Origin: Brachionus koreanus
Lineage: Eukaryota; Rotifera; Eurotatoria; Ploima; Brachionidae
NCBI GenBank assembly: GCA_016987375.1
Contig: PJRA01000453.1
Coordinates: forward strand, 589,638 to 653,637
Reading direction: 5' to 3'
DNA length: 64,000 nt
A program made the translations under genes and the position numbers. A model generated the notes under the pieces. It was not told the DNA's origin, searched no databases, and was given only the letters and a program-made list of their open reading frames with translations. This document shows positions 1 to 12,151 of the stretch, piece after piece; positions within the stretch are counted from its first letter, which is position 1, and each line of letters starts with the position of its first letter.

Positions 1-336
1 TTCCCTACGTAGTTTAATATTTCCCCCAAAACATAAAAAATAAGCATCAATTGAACATTTGGAAGAAGCAATCTTTTACTTTACCTTTTTAACTTTCAAC
101 CGAATAGAGCATAAATGCTTAAAAAGCTATTAGGAAAATTTTTCGCTGATAAAAACTAGATATCATAAACAATTTTTTTTAATAAAAATAAAATTATTGA
201 AAAAATTGATTTTTATGAAAAATATTTATTAAATAAAATGATTCTTTTAATCTTGGCTATCAATGAATAAAATTTTCAAATAAAGTTTTATTTATTCAAG
301 CAATCATTACCAAGAAAAGTTTTTTCTTAGAAAAAA
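1..336. other. Window edge, 3' flank of the secreted protein gene
   Basis: AT-rich, with several aataaa-type words on both strands. No gene seen. Confidence 0.4.
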
Positions 337-2676
337 TTAAAAATTTAAAAAAATAATTAAGAAAAGGCTGCTAAAAACTGGACTGAATTTCAAGACAGTT
401 GAATCTGAGCTTGTTGTAATAATTGCAGAAGCAGTCGTTCCAGATCCACCGGTAGTAACATCATTTGATTCTTCGGTTGACAAACTTCCTGATTCATTTG
501 TAGAGTTGCCATTAGAGCTATCAGAATTAGAAATTTTCAAAGCTGCCAATTCAAGAGATTCTGAAATTTTCTGTGCTGCAATGATTTCTGCCAAGTCTTT
601 CATTAATTGAAAATCTATTTCACGCATAGAAAACTCTATGTCTCTAATGGTTTTAGCTAAAAACCTCAAACTTGTAGGATTAATAAAAAGTTTTAATTGT
701 GGATAATCGAAAACACATTCACTAAGATCTTCTAATTTGGAAAGTTTTCCTCTTAAACAAAATGTCATGTTTGAATAATAAGTCAAATTATTTAATACTC
801 CTTGAAGGTCTAAGTTTTTCATTAAAATTTTAGAAACATCAAAATACATACTAATTTGATCGTATATTTGATAGTTTTTAAGTAAATCAACTGTCATGGT
901 TCTAAAATCTGTTTTTAATACATAATTATACAACTCAATAATTTTGATGACGTCCGTTTGAGGTGAAATAAATGAAAGGAGAAAGTTTGAGTAAAAGCAT
1001 TGCTGGAATTGAAAAGGATTCAATAATTGAGAAAAAAAACATTGAGTATTTTCATTAAATAGATAATTTTCAAATAATTCCCGGAAATTTAAGTGTTCAA
1101 TGGCAAAAAGTAAAATATGTCGTAAATCAATCGAAAAAAAAGAAAGTGAATTACTAAAAAAGTCTTCATAAAAATCATTGTAAAAGACCATAAAGCAACT
1201 TTGACTATCATTTTGCGTCAATAAACAGTTTGTTAAATTTCTTAATCCTGGAACATCCAATATTGGTTGAAAGAAGTCTTGTTGTAATAATATCAAAAGA
1301 CCAGTTTTCATATCATACTTAAGAAGTGTATCAAGCATCATTAAATTTTGGCTAACATTACCAAATGAATTCAAAAGCATTTTAAATGTTTCATCAAAAC
1401 AAGCTTGACTTTCATTTTGCATCAATAAACAGTTGGTTAGATTTCTTAAGCCTGGAACATCCAATATTGGTTGAAATAAGTCCTGTTGTAATAATAACAA
1501 AAGACCAGTTTTCATATCATACTTGAGGAGTGTATCAAACATCATTAAATTTTGGCTCACATTACCAAATGAATTCAAAAGCATTTTAAATGTTTCATCA
1601 AAACAAGCTTGACTTTCATTTTGCATCAATAAACAGTTGGTTAGATTTCTTAAGCCTGGAACATCCAATATTGGTTGAAATAAGTCCTGTTGTAATAATA
1701 ACAAAAGACCAGTTTTCATATCATACTTGAGGAGTGTATCAAGCATCATTAAATTTTGTCTCACATTACCATAAGATTTAATTAATGCAAGTATGAATGT
1801 TTCATTTTTTAAACATGGATTCAGTTTTGTTGTATCATTTAATTGATCTATTAGACAAGAAGCTAAATTTTCTGTTATTGTTAAATTTTTATTTTGATAT
1901 ATATATTTATTGAATATGTTTGACCATGTATTGTTTATGTTTAATGATAAAATTAGATTAGTAAGCGTGTCTTGTGGAATTTTATCGAGTAAAGCATTTA
2001 AATCCATATATTGTGTTAAGTTCAACTTAATCATTAATTCACCAAATTTTCTTAAGTTTATTTCACTATTCAAACCGTCTATTATATTCATTATATTTAG
2101 GTTAAAAGTGTTGAAATCTATACCAGTTAATTCTATGAATTGATCCAAACTTATTCTTCTCATTGTTTCCACTAACTGATTAACCTGTTCTGGATTTAAA
2201 AATTGATAAGATATATTTAATAAATAATTTGTATCTATATTATTTAAATTGAAGTTTTGCGTCATGTTTAAATTTTTAATAACTTCCATTAATAATTTAA
2301 AAGCTTTTTCTGAGTCTATGTTGTTTAATTGTTGATTCATTAGGTTATTTAAAATATTTGAATCCAAATTTAATATGTCGATTAACTGAGTTGTATTTAA
2401 TTGTTTTATAATCTTAATTAACTGATCTAATGAATTTTCTTTGTCCAAATTATTAAGCTGATTTTCCAAGTCTTCTAAAATACTTAAATCAATATTCTGG
2501 ATATTTATGTTTGTCAATTGGCTGTTCAATTCTGGATTTGAATTCAGAATGTTCGAAAGCTGAGAATTCAAATCATTTAAATTTAGTTGATCGAATATTG
2601 ATCTTTTGATTGTTTTTGATTGACCAACACTCACAAGACAATATGCTATTAAAATAAATAATAATACTTTTTTCAT
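337..2676 (-). CDS. Secreted, probably GPI-anchored repeat protein of unknown function
   Basis: Single open frame of 779 codons starting at a true ATG. Residues 1-20 form a typical signal peptide (MKKVLLFILIAYCLVSVGQS). The N-terminal 250 residues are very rich in Asn, Leu and Ile. Residues 311-378 and 379-446 are almost identical 68-residue tandem units, and a third partial unit covers about 447-495. Each unit holds an NLTNCLL...QAC cysteine pair and N-glycosylation sequons. The C-terminus has a Ser/Thr/Gly-rich stretch followed by a hydrophobic tail ending in LFLIIFLNF with no charged residues after it, as in GPI-anchor signals. I recognise no enzymatic or adhesion domain. A surface or matrix glycoprotein is the most I would infer. 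No neighbour suggests a pathway, and introns are not needed to explain the frame. Confidence 0.75.
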   Translation of the reverse strand: MKKVLLFILIAYCLVSVGQSKTIKRSIFDQLNLNDLNSQLSNILNSNPELNSQLTNINIQNIDLSILEDLENQLNNLDKENSLDQLIKIIKQLNTTQLIDILNLDSNILNNLMNQQLNNIDSEKAFKLLMEVIKNLNMTQNFNLNNIDTNYLLNISYQFLNPEQVNQLVETMRRISLDQFIELTGIDFNTFNLNIMNIIDGLNSEINLRKFGELMIKLNLTQYMDLNALLDKIPQDTLTNLILSLNINNTWSNIFNKYIYQNKNLTITENLASCLIDQLNDTTKLNPCLKNETFILALIKSYGNVRQNLMMLDTLLKYDMKTGLLLLLQQDLFQPILDVPGLRNLTNCLLMQNESQACFDETFKMLLNSFGNVSQNLMMFDTLLKYDMKTGLLLLLQQDLFQPILDVPGLRNLTNCLLMQNESQACFDETFKMLLNSFGNVSQNLMMLDTLLKYDMKTGLLILLQQDFFQPILDVPGLRNLTNCLLTQNDSQSCFMVFYNDFYEDFFSNSLSFFSIDLRHILLFAIEHLNFRELFENYLFNENTQCFFSQLLNPFQFQQCFYSNFLLSFISPQTDVIKIIELYNYVLKTDFRTMTVDLLKNYQIYDQISMYFDVSKILMKNLDLQGVLNNLTYYSNMTFCLRGKLSKLEDLSECVFDYPQLKLFINPTSLRFLAKTIRDIEFSMREIDFQLMKDLAEIIAAQKISESLELAALKISNSDSSNGNSTNESGSLSTEESNDVTTGGSGTTASAIITTSSDSTVLKFSPVFSSLFLIIFLNF
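1191..1746 (-). repeat. 204-bp in-frame tandem repeat (68 aa unit)
   Basis: Two full units and one partial unit lie inside the secreted protein gene. For example, the motif tgtttcatca recurs at 1387 and 1591, exactly 204 bp apart. Units one and two differ by very few bases, which points to recent duplication or gene conversion. The third is more diverged at its 3' side. Confidence 0.9.
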
Positions 2677-5602
2677 TGTTGACTGTTTTCTGGCTTAAAA
2701 TAAAAAATTAAATTTATATACTTTTTAAATTTTCTTTATATAGAAAAAAATATTTGCAGTAAAACTATACGTATTCATAATGACAAAAAAAGTCTGTAAT
2801 ATGTCATAGAAATTTTTATTTAAGAAAATAACAAGGTATCAGAACAGAATTAAGAAATTAATATTTGAGCTATGATTTAAACGAGCAATTTTCAGTGATT
2901 CTAAAGGTAAATAATATCTTTCATAACTCAAAAAGAAATGAAAATTTCTAAAATCAAGTTTGAGTATTTAAATACAATAAAATTTTTTTTTATTATTTAA
3001 ATATTTAAATTAAGAAATGAATGTTGATTCTTCAAAGATGCGTCACATTCGATTTTATGAAATTGAAAGAAATTTGATAGTGGGAAAAAAAAAATTTCGA
3101 ATAATTGTTTTATACAATTCATGTGAAACATTTATCTATATTTTTGCTTATCTTTTATTGAAATCTAAATATTCTTCAAATTTAAATATTTTCAAAATGA
3201 AATTCTTTTTTTCTAAACTAAAAGTTATATAAAAAACATAGCCTGATTTTTTCAAATCTAATAAAATTTTGCTATTAACTTAAATTTTGATATTAAAAAT
3301 CGAATAAAAAATTATTTTAAGGGAAGAAAAAAGCCTATTGTTTGGGAGTCAAAATTATCTTTTCTTCTCTTGGCTCAATAAATAACCAAGCATTATTAGT
3401 TAGACTAAATTGTCTCATAGAAAATCATAATTTAAAAAAAAAAAAATGGAAAAAAAATTTTCGAAAATATATTCAGAGTTTTAAAAATGGATTTAAAATT
3501 CTTTTCTTGAACATGATTCGCTATTTTCTTTGAAATTTATTGCTTATATGCATTATTTTTAGAGTTTATAGGTGTCTTTTGGCTTTATTTGATTATTTGG
3601 TTCGTATTTAAAGATCTGAGACAGATTTAATATATTGAATCAATATTCCTTTAAGTCTTAGCTTATAGAACAGCAATTAAAATTGAGAATAAATTCAAAA
3701 TACAGAAAAGAAAAATTGGAAATGTTTAATTTAAATTAAAAAAAGCTATGAAATATCATGCTAAATTAAAAAATATGAACCAATGTTTATAAATAAAAAA
3801 GATGTAAGAATATGAGTAATTAATAGTATATTAAAAATTAACTCATGCATAGATAATGATGAATAAAACAAAAATGTTGTTTTTTCGAATTCTTTCGAAT
3901 ACTTTTTGGTCTCAATTGTTTTCAAATTTCTTGTTGATTGAATTAATGCTATATAAGATAAGTTAGTCAAATAGACAATTTATTCAACATTTTTAACACA
4001 AAAATTAAAAAATTGATCAAGAATTGTCAAATTTTTTTTTGAATAATCGACTATTTCCTTGAGCAAAAATGCATTTTTTAGACTTTAATTAAAAAAATTT
4101 TCAAAATTTCACTTTGACTAGAATTTTGAAAACAAAATAAACCTCAAGATTTAAAATGCTCTAAACACTAGTTTTATTAAGACATTATTTTATTAATAAT
4201 CTCTTTAAAAAAAGTAAGAATTTTTTAACAAATTGCAGGTCAAAAAAGCATCTAAAAGGTGTTTTGATCAGTTGAGACAAATTTTTATGTTCATTTGAAA
4301 TTCTAATTTATTGAAATCAATTCTGCAAAAAATTTCGAATTTTAAATGTATTTTTGACTGCATTTTGGCTTTATAAAGAAGGAATACAGACAAATAAGAC
4401 TATTTATTTGTCTTTAATCATCAATCAAGAATTGGACTAATTTTTACCAGTGAAGACTTCAGATCTTGGCCGAATATATTTTACATTGAAGAAATAAAAT
4501 TCTAAATAAAGATCCTAAAGATTCATTTATTCATTTTTTTTGTGTCAAATTGTTGATGGATTTTTAATATCTTTTTTAAATGATTAATTAATTTTATATT
4601 CAATAATTGAAAAAACTTGAATAATTTGAATATTAAGAATAAATAATATACTTTACTAATGAACATAATTTTTCAATTTAAATTTAAAAATCAACCTTTA
4701 ACAAGCTGATTAAGTGTAAAAGAAAGTTCAAATCTAAGGTTCAAATCTACCGCACTATCTGAATTTCAAAGACAAGACTTTAAATTATTAAATTAATCGG
4801 CATTAAACCATAGAAAAACTGTTTTCTTTGGGAGTGAAAAAAATTTTTGACTGCAGACACTAAAATTTATGAAAAAAAATTTCTTGTCTTAATTAAACTC
4901 GTAATAAGTCATGTTAAAATAAGCATTTCCTAATATTATTGTATCTCCTACGTGGTTTATCCCAAAATTCCTATTTTTTTTTGCAAATTCGAATTTTAAC
5001 TTTGAATAATTTTTTATTTTTGTAATTTTTTTGTTTCAGCCGCAGTTTGAAACGCGACTTTCTTTTAACCTCAAATAAAAAATAGTTTTATTTAGGCAAA
5101 ATATTTAATTATTAATTATCAATTTTCAATTTTTTTTTAGGAACTGACACTAAATAAAAATCAAAACTCTATCGGGTCCAATTGATCCAAGCCGAGAATA
5201 TGAAGCAAATAAACATCTAGCTGTTACTAGCAGCATTATTGATACTTCTCAATACTAGATTAAATTTCAAATTTAGTTATGTAGACAAATTAAATTTTTT
5301 TTTGAAAATTAATTGAAATTTTTCAAGAATTTTAAAATTAGATGCTTAATTTTTAAAAGCAATTTTCTAAAATTTTCAAATCGAAATAGAATCAAGTTTC
5401 AATTTTTTATTTTTTCAAAAAAAAGTTTTCACAAAGCCTTGGTCGGTTAGAATGGAGACTTACTCCTTCCTTTCAGCCGCTTGATAGTAGTTTTGAAGAA
5501 AAGAATATAGTTTTGATAAATTTCTAAAATAAGTTAATTTTTTAAGTTCTTATGAACGATAAAGCTATTGTAAATTTAAAATAATTAATAAATAATAAAA
5601 AA

Positions 5603-5945
5603 ATTGCTAAATTGAACAAAAATTAATGCTAAAAAACTTAGCTTTTTTTCTGAATGCTTTTAATTAGTTCTGTAAGTGCAGCAAACTGCAACATACTTAG
5701 CTGCACCATCAGTCAAAGTCTGCTAATGATGTGCAAAATCTCTGCAAAATGCACTAAAGCCAAATTTTTCTAAATTTAAAATGTGCTAAAATTGCAGAGT
5801 TTTACCAGATTGTTAATAATAATGCAACTTTGAACGTTGCACCATGTTGCATTTACAGTACTTGCTTTTGACTTTTAAAAGAAAAGTTATAAGAATTTTC
5901 AACATTTTGTTCTTTTCTATTGTACTATATTTCACAAAACCAAAA
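5603..5945 (+). mobile_element. MITE-like element, copy 1
   Basis: Aligns by eye over its whole length, in inverted orientation, with 36560-36907. Shared blocks include gcaacatacttag, gtcaaagtctgctaatgatg and aaagaaaagttata. The 3' end (ttgtactatatttcacaa) resembles the inverted form of the terminal motif shared with other copies. No coding capacity. Confidence 0.7.
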
Positions 5946-6929
5946 AAATTAAAAATTAGTCTTAAAAACCCCTTTTTAAATAAGGTTTGACTAATTCTTT
6001 CTATGGCTAAAGTGATGGGTCTTAAAAAAAGTCGATTTTAACATGGAATCGAAAGCAACATGCTTTAAATTTTGATATATCAATTTTGGTGCACGCAACA
6101 ATTCACACCAATTTAAGTTAAAAATAAAAAGCAATTATAAACCATTCATTCTAGCTATTTTAAATTTCAATTTAATTGAAAAAAAAAAACTTTTTAATTA
6201 ACTTGTTTTGTCAAGTAGCGAGAATTTGTAGAAAAGAAAAAAAAAACTAATTAAAATTCAAAAAATTTAATTATGATTTTCCAAAAATTTCTAGTTTTAA
6301 ATAAACATTTTTTAATTTCATTATTTTGTCATCATATGAATATTGCATAAGTCAAGTAAATTATAAAATCTAAACAGTGTTCTATTAATGATAAAAAATA
6401 AAATCAAATGGACTATTAATAAGTGTTGGTTTTTAATCTCAAAAAAATAATTGGTTTGATTTTGATTAAATGATTAAATAATATGAAATTAAAACAGGAA
6501 TTTAATCGATAGCGAAAACAATTTCAATTGAAGCTTTAATAAGTACAATTGAAAGAGCGTCTTTATTAATTCAAATCTTATTTGAGATAAGATAATTTGA
6601 AAGTAGAAGTAATATAGAAAAAATAATTTGAATTTTTCTTTTCCTCTAAACTTACCTAAATAAATATTTTGGTAAAAATAAAGCTCATTCAACTAACCGA
6701 CTTTTAATTCGATTAATGCTGATATAAAGACGGCAAATCGAACTTGAAAAATATTTCAAGATAAGGTTTTTTCCTAAGCGCCTAGAACTATAATTGATTT
6801 CTTTGCATAAAAAAAAAAAACAGAAAATTTATTGATTAAAAATCAATATTTGATTGATAAAATTTTAAAAAATGGCAACAAAACACTAAAATATAAACTC
6901 TTGTGAAAGTAAACCATTTGGAATATGAG

Positions 6930-7435
6930 CATATTTTATCTAATTGATTAAGCCCGCAGAGATAACAAGATAATGAAATATTTGCAATCATAGACTTTGA
7001 TAGAGATAAATCATTTTAGTTCTATTTACAATTTATTTCTATCTAATTTAACTAAGTGTTTCTCATGGTTACAAGCTTCATAAAAAAAAGACATATTTCA
7101 AATTAGAACTATGTATCTATGCTGTTTGATATGATACTTTCAATTATATATCTTTATCTGGGAAAAAGCATCAGTAAATATCTCAGCACGATGCCAAAGC
7201 ACTTAACACATTTTAATTCTGCTTGATTGCGCTACAAACTGCTTATTTTGATACAGTGCCTTGCTGACAGACTCATAATTGATAATTGACTTGAATTTTG
7301 TCTATTCAATCCACAAGATAAACTAGAATTGGATTTTAGTGTGTCATAGACAACATATCCTGGGTTTTATCTGTCAGACTTGGACGCATTTATCTACACT
7401 CTGGGTGATCTAAGATAGATATGATAATTATTATT
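6930..7435. promoter_or_regulatory. Cluster of WGATAR motifs (possible enhancer)
   Basis: I count about 13 WGATAR or reverse-complement YTATCW hexamers in roughly 500 bp, for example near 6936, 6960, 6969, 6998, 7003, 7038, 7153, 7281, 7316, 7368, 7390 and two near 7413-7425. A rough composition-based expectation is two to three. The cluster lies about 5 kb upstream of the zinc-finger gene. Function is inference only. Confidence 0.3.
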
Positions 7436-10042
7436 GTTCTAACAAGTCATTTAAAGCATTTTTATTCTATGAATCAATGATGTAATGCATTTAAAGCCTA
7501 TTTGTAAGTAAATAATCAAATCAAGCTTTTAATTCATTCAATTTAACCATCAATAATTTGTTTTGTTTCCATTAATTTTAAAATTTGATTTAAAGCTAGA
7601 AAAAATTTGGTTTTTGACAACTTAAATATTATTTTTTTTTTTAATAATATGAAATTTAAGTTTAAGAATTTTTTCTAAATTGTTTTTATTTTCATTAAAA
7701 TTTTAAATTGTACATTTATTAAATTAAAAGTTTGGATTTGCTCGAAGTGGCTAGTCTTGATAATAAAATGTGTAACTGTTATGAGACCAGCAAAAAATAT
7801 GATTGTTTTTTGTTTTCAACAAATGAAAGAATAAATTTAGTTTAAGTCATATTTATCAATTAATGCCAGTTCTATGCAATGAGTAAAAGAAAAATAAAAA
7901 AAATTAAAATATAAATAAAAAAATTAAATTTAAATAAATTAATTAAAAATTAATTATTAAAATTAAAGTATTGTTCAGCTATTTTTTCTTAGATCAATAG
8001 AGAGTATCCGAATTTTAAACTAAGAATGTATGGAAATAAAATCGATAGTCAAAAATAAATAAAATTTTCTTGTATTAAATTTGTTAGTAAATTAACTTTT
8101 ACTTCAATAATAGAAGATGTCAAGGAATGTTGTAATTCTAGGTTGAATTTAATTAAAATCTTATCAAATAAAATATGGGGTCTAAAATTTTACACATTAG
8201 AAAACCTATACCTAAGTCTCTTTTAGATTATACTTTTTTTTTGTTTTAATTCTTTTTCTGAAACTAATATCAAAAAAATTGGAATAATTCAAAATTTAGC
8301 AGTCCGTTCTATTCAAGACTCCATCATAATGCACCAAAAAGCCTTTATTAAACTTAAACTACTAACACTCTTGAATCGACTTTATGAGCTGAGTGAAAGT
8401 TATGTCAAGGCATTACTAAGTCATTCATCATCCATTGGTAATTAGAATGGTGGAAGAATATAAAGCTGGCTTCAAATCAAGATACATCAAATACCACTGT
8501 GTAATTGCTACCTTACTATTCCTTCTTTTTTCCTTGAGTCATCAAACTTATAAACACATGTATCCTGTAACTCCATGTTTCATTATATCTTTTTTTTTAA
8601 TATTTTTCTATTTGTTCATTTAAAAAATAAGTTAGGAAAAGTTTTTTCGGGGACACATCCGAATGGCAGCGCCTTCTTTTCAGTCCTCATGATTCCAATT
8701 TAATTTAAAAAAATTAGAATACAATTATTAACATTATTATATTTAATTTTGCTATCAGTTTGATGTGTTTAGGATTGAAATTTTTTATTTTATTTTTTTT
8801 CTCTCTGAAAGAGCATTAGCTCGGTACAGTAAAACAAATAAAGAATAGAATAAGTCAATAAAAATTTAGATGTACCAAATTTATTTTCTAGAAAAATGTA
8901 AATATTGAAAAATTTTCCATTCTACAACGAGCAAAATGAATGAATTGAAAAAGTTTATTTTAATAAGTTTTTGGTCTCATTGAGTATTTCAAGTATCATA
9001 ACACATTAGATAATCTAGTGTAATTAAATATAAATATTTGGCTGTTATTTGAGCAAACGATTTTAAAATTCCGATTCTCGAGCAAACGTGTTTATTGAAT
9101 TTTAAGATTTCCAAGTGAATATAAACACTTCCTAGTACAAATTAAGTTCGAAAATTAGCAAAAAATTCCAAAAATTATGATGCCACTTACTTAACTAGTC
9201 AAGTCCAATTGATTGCTAAAAGTTAGAATGTGTAAACACAAGCTTTCTAAATCAACTAATATTTACAGTCTTTTTTTTTGTTGCATCTCATCTCTTAATA
9301 GCCTTTTAAAATAAAATAGATAGTTTAAACTCACACAGGTATAATATTTGTTAGGCAAACTTAAATTTTATTCTTAAATATTTGTTTGCTTAATTGAGAT
9401 TGTTTTTTAATTAGATTTTGTTTTTTTGATTGGCTATTTTTCTAAATTTAAAACGATAAAAATATCGATTTCTATTCGAAAATTGATTTAAATTAAAAAG
9501 CTAAAAATCCCCAGTGATTTATCGTACAATAAAAATAAATACATTCTTAATTTTTTTATAACTTGGCAAATTTTTTAAGTAATAAAGTTATAAATAGATA
9601 AGTAATAACAAGATATGTGTTGTCACTAATCGGTCGTATCTTTACGACATTTTTGGCTTGTTGATTTTCAGATAAAATTTTCGAGCCAGCCTCAGTGTCT
9701 TAATACCGATAAGTATGCTAAACTAAGATCAGCACTCAACTGATAAATTCATATACATTGTTTTTTTTTCTTTTCAAAGGTGAAATTTTAGCTAAACTAT
9801 CACACTGACGGTTTGTTGCCATCTCTTATGTTTCTTAGTTATACTTATACAATCTTAGTTCTATTTTAATTAACACATTAAAAGTCTTCACAAAAAAAAT
9901 ATTTTTATCTGTTTAAAATTTTGTGTACATGATTCTGGCAGGACTTGTATAGTTGACTGGTTTGTGTGTTAGTCATACAAGCAGAGGATTGAGGAATTGA
10001 AACTTCCAGAGAGTGGAAAAATTTTTCAATAATCTTGTTTTC

Positions 10043-10112
10043 TCAAAAAGGTACTGGAAAAAGAGAAGACCACCACTCACCATTATCCACTAGGATAGAA
10101 TAGTGTCAATTA
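10043..10112 (+). repeat. Retroposon-like 3' tail, copy A
   Basis: Shares about 65 bp with 10332-10398: both begin ctcaaaaaggta and end ccactaggatagaatag. The preceding 90 bp (about 9950-10020) contain a faint tRNA-like pattern, which suggests a SINE, but the match to box A and box B is weak. Confidence 0.5.
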
Positions 10113-10331
10113 TTAAGATTTAAACGTTTTATTGAATAAGAATTATTGATTTGAGAAATTAATCTAATTGTAATATAAAAAGATAATGAGGGTGGAAAAT
10201 CTTCAAAATGTCTCTGCAATACGGGGCGCATGTTTAAACCCCTTCCATCAAAAAATGGGGGACCAGTTTCGACTGGGTTAAATTTTCAGTGTAGATGATC
10301 AACTCGATACAGTAGCCTCTGTGTCAGATCG

Positions 10332-10415
10332 GAGCTGTTGCTCAAAAAGGTAATTGAAAAGGAGATGAGCTCCTCCCCATTATCCACTAGGATAGAATAG
10401 GGTCCAAAAAAAAAT
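10332..10415 (+). repeat. Retroposon-like 3' tail, copy B
   Basis: Second copy of the same tail, followed by an A-rich stretch as expected for a reverse-transcribed element. Its upstream part differs from copy A, so two elements share only the 3' portion. Confidence 0.5.
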
Positions 10416-12151
10416 AAAAAAAGATTAAAATCTATTTTTATTTTTAAATTTTTTTAAATCAAGTAGTTTAGACAAAGCATTAAACGGTTGGAGTTACTTT
10501 AGCTTAGTCCTTCCTTTCAGTCACTTGAGATATTTAATTTAAACTAAAAAAAAATAGTTTGTGAGTAAATCCGCCGAACGTTCGAATGACATTTATTCTT
10601 CATTTGAATCCTCTTTTTTTAAGTATGTAATAAAATTAATAAAAATGAACAAAATAATTTATACATTATTATTTAAAAAAATTATACAATTTTTTGTTAC
10701 ACAGCGAGTTACATATAATATGTTTATTTTTTGACCAAATCTCTGGCTTTATTTAACTTTTAAATTTTTTATTTTTTCTCTAATGAAATAAGTACATTTG
10801 ACTGAAAAGAAGAACTAAGTTATATTCCAAAGTACCAGGGTATATAACCCAAACTATATTTTTTAATAAATAATAATAACAATAATTTTTGGCAATATTT
10901 TCCCCTATTTTTTAAAATTTTTTACAATTCTAAATTTAAAAGAAAAAAAAATTTTTAATTATATAATTGAAATAGATGTGTACACTTAACTAGATGATTT
11001 TATCTTAAATCAATAATTTTTATTCAAGAGAAAAAAATTGTATAAATTAATTTTTCTGGTAGATCTAATCTAAATAAGATTAACTAAGTTGAGAAAGCAT
11101 AGATAGACTAAAACAGCAAAGAAGAGCATTGTGACTGTCGCCAGTTGATCAAAGTTGACTTAGTTGAGTTGTTTTCAAGCAAGTAGATAAAGCGTCAAGA
11201 AAAAAAAAAGAAGAGCGAAAAAAAACTATTAAGCATCTAGCATCATATGAGATAAAAAAATAAATAGAGAGGAGACAAAACCTAGTCAGGTTTGAACCGT
11301 ATTCGTTTGAAATGTGATGAATTTCGTTAAGGTGTTTATGAGGACTGCTTTTGAAATTGTTTACGCGAAAACAAGTTGTATAATTCCACAAACAACTAGT
11401 ACTCAATATAGCCTGGATTAGCGAAATTCATTAAAGCTTAACTAAGTCTCTAAACGAGCGGCAACATTTTATCTACAAAACTGGAAATATTTATAAAACT
11501 GACTAAATTTTTTCAACTTGTCAAACTATTTCAACAAACATCAGACTTAAAACTTTAGCAGAGAAATAGAGAAAAAAAGTGTTGTTTGATAAATACATAA
11601 AAGATAACAGTTTTGTGCTCTTTGGCCGAGCCGATTGCAACCATCATATAAATTAGTAGTAGCCATTTAGTATTTCAATTTCACTAATCTGGTTTACGAA
11701 TGTGTCTAAAAGTGTCAATGAAAATTAGTGCCAATTATTATCAGTTCGAGCACAGCTTGTACGAACATCATATTTATTAGTTTAAAAATAGAAATTTAGT
11801 TTCATGCATAGATAATCATTTTTGAGAAAGAAAAAAATTGTATAAAGATAATAAGACATGCAGTGACGATTGAGCAAATCTGGACTTGTACACTTGTTAC
11901 GCAACCATTTTATCTAGGCCTGTAATTTTTCAATTATTGATAAACGAATTCCACTAAAATAGATTAGGGTACAAATTATCTTAATCGCTTTAGCACCAAC
12001 TAAAACTATTTAAACAAAATAAATTTAGTTTACTTCAAAAAAATTTATTGTATATTAAATTTGATATTTATTTATTTTTGTAATTTTTTTTATTATTAAT
12101 TTACAATTTTATTCTATTTAGATAATTAATTGAAAATTTAATTTTCTAAAA

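Larger units (their letters stand above)
2677..12151. other. Long AT-rich interval without recognisable genes
   Basis: About 9.5 kb in which short open frames exist, but none has recognisable protein motifs, and all look like chance frames in AT-rich DNA. It contains a MITE near 5.6-5.9 kb, a GATA-motif cluster at 6.9-7.45 kb and a retroposon-like repeat pair near 10 kb. Less AT-rich stretches near 9.6-9.9 kb and 11.1-12.0 kb could be regulatory sequence or untranslated exons of the zinc-finger gene downstream. A possible 3' splice site (ttctatttag) ends near 12120, so a 5'UTR intron is plausible. Confidence 0.6.

Noticed and set aside
3017..3533. Small plus-strand open frames (71 and 63 codons)
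   Set aside because: Composition is that of AT-rich non-coding DNA (Lys/Asn/Phe/Ile only). No motif, and no context.
8435..8623. 62-codon open frame with hydrophobic stretch
   Set aside because: The hydrophobicity comes from poly-T DNA. No supporting motif or neighbouring exon.
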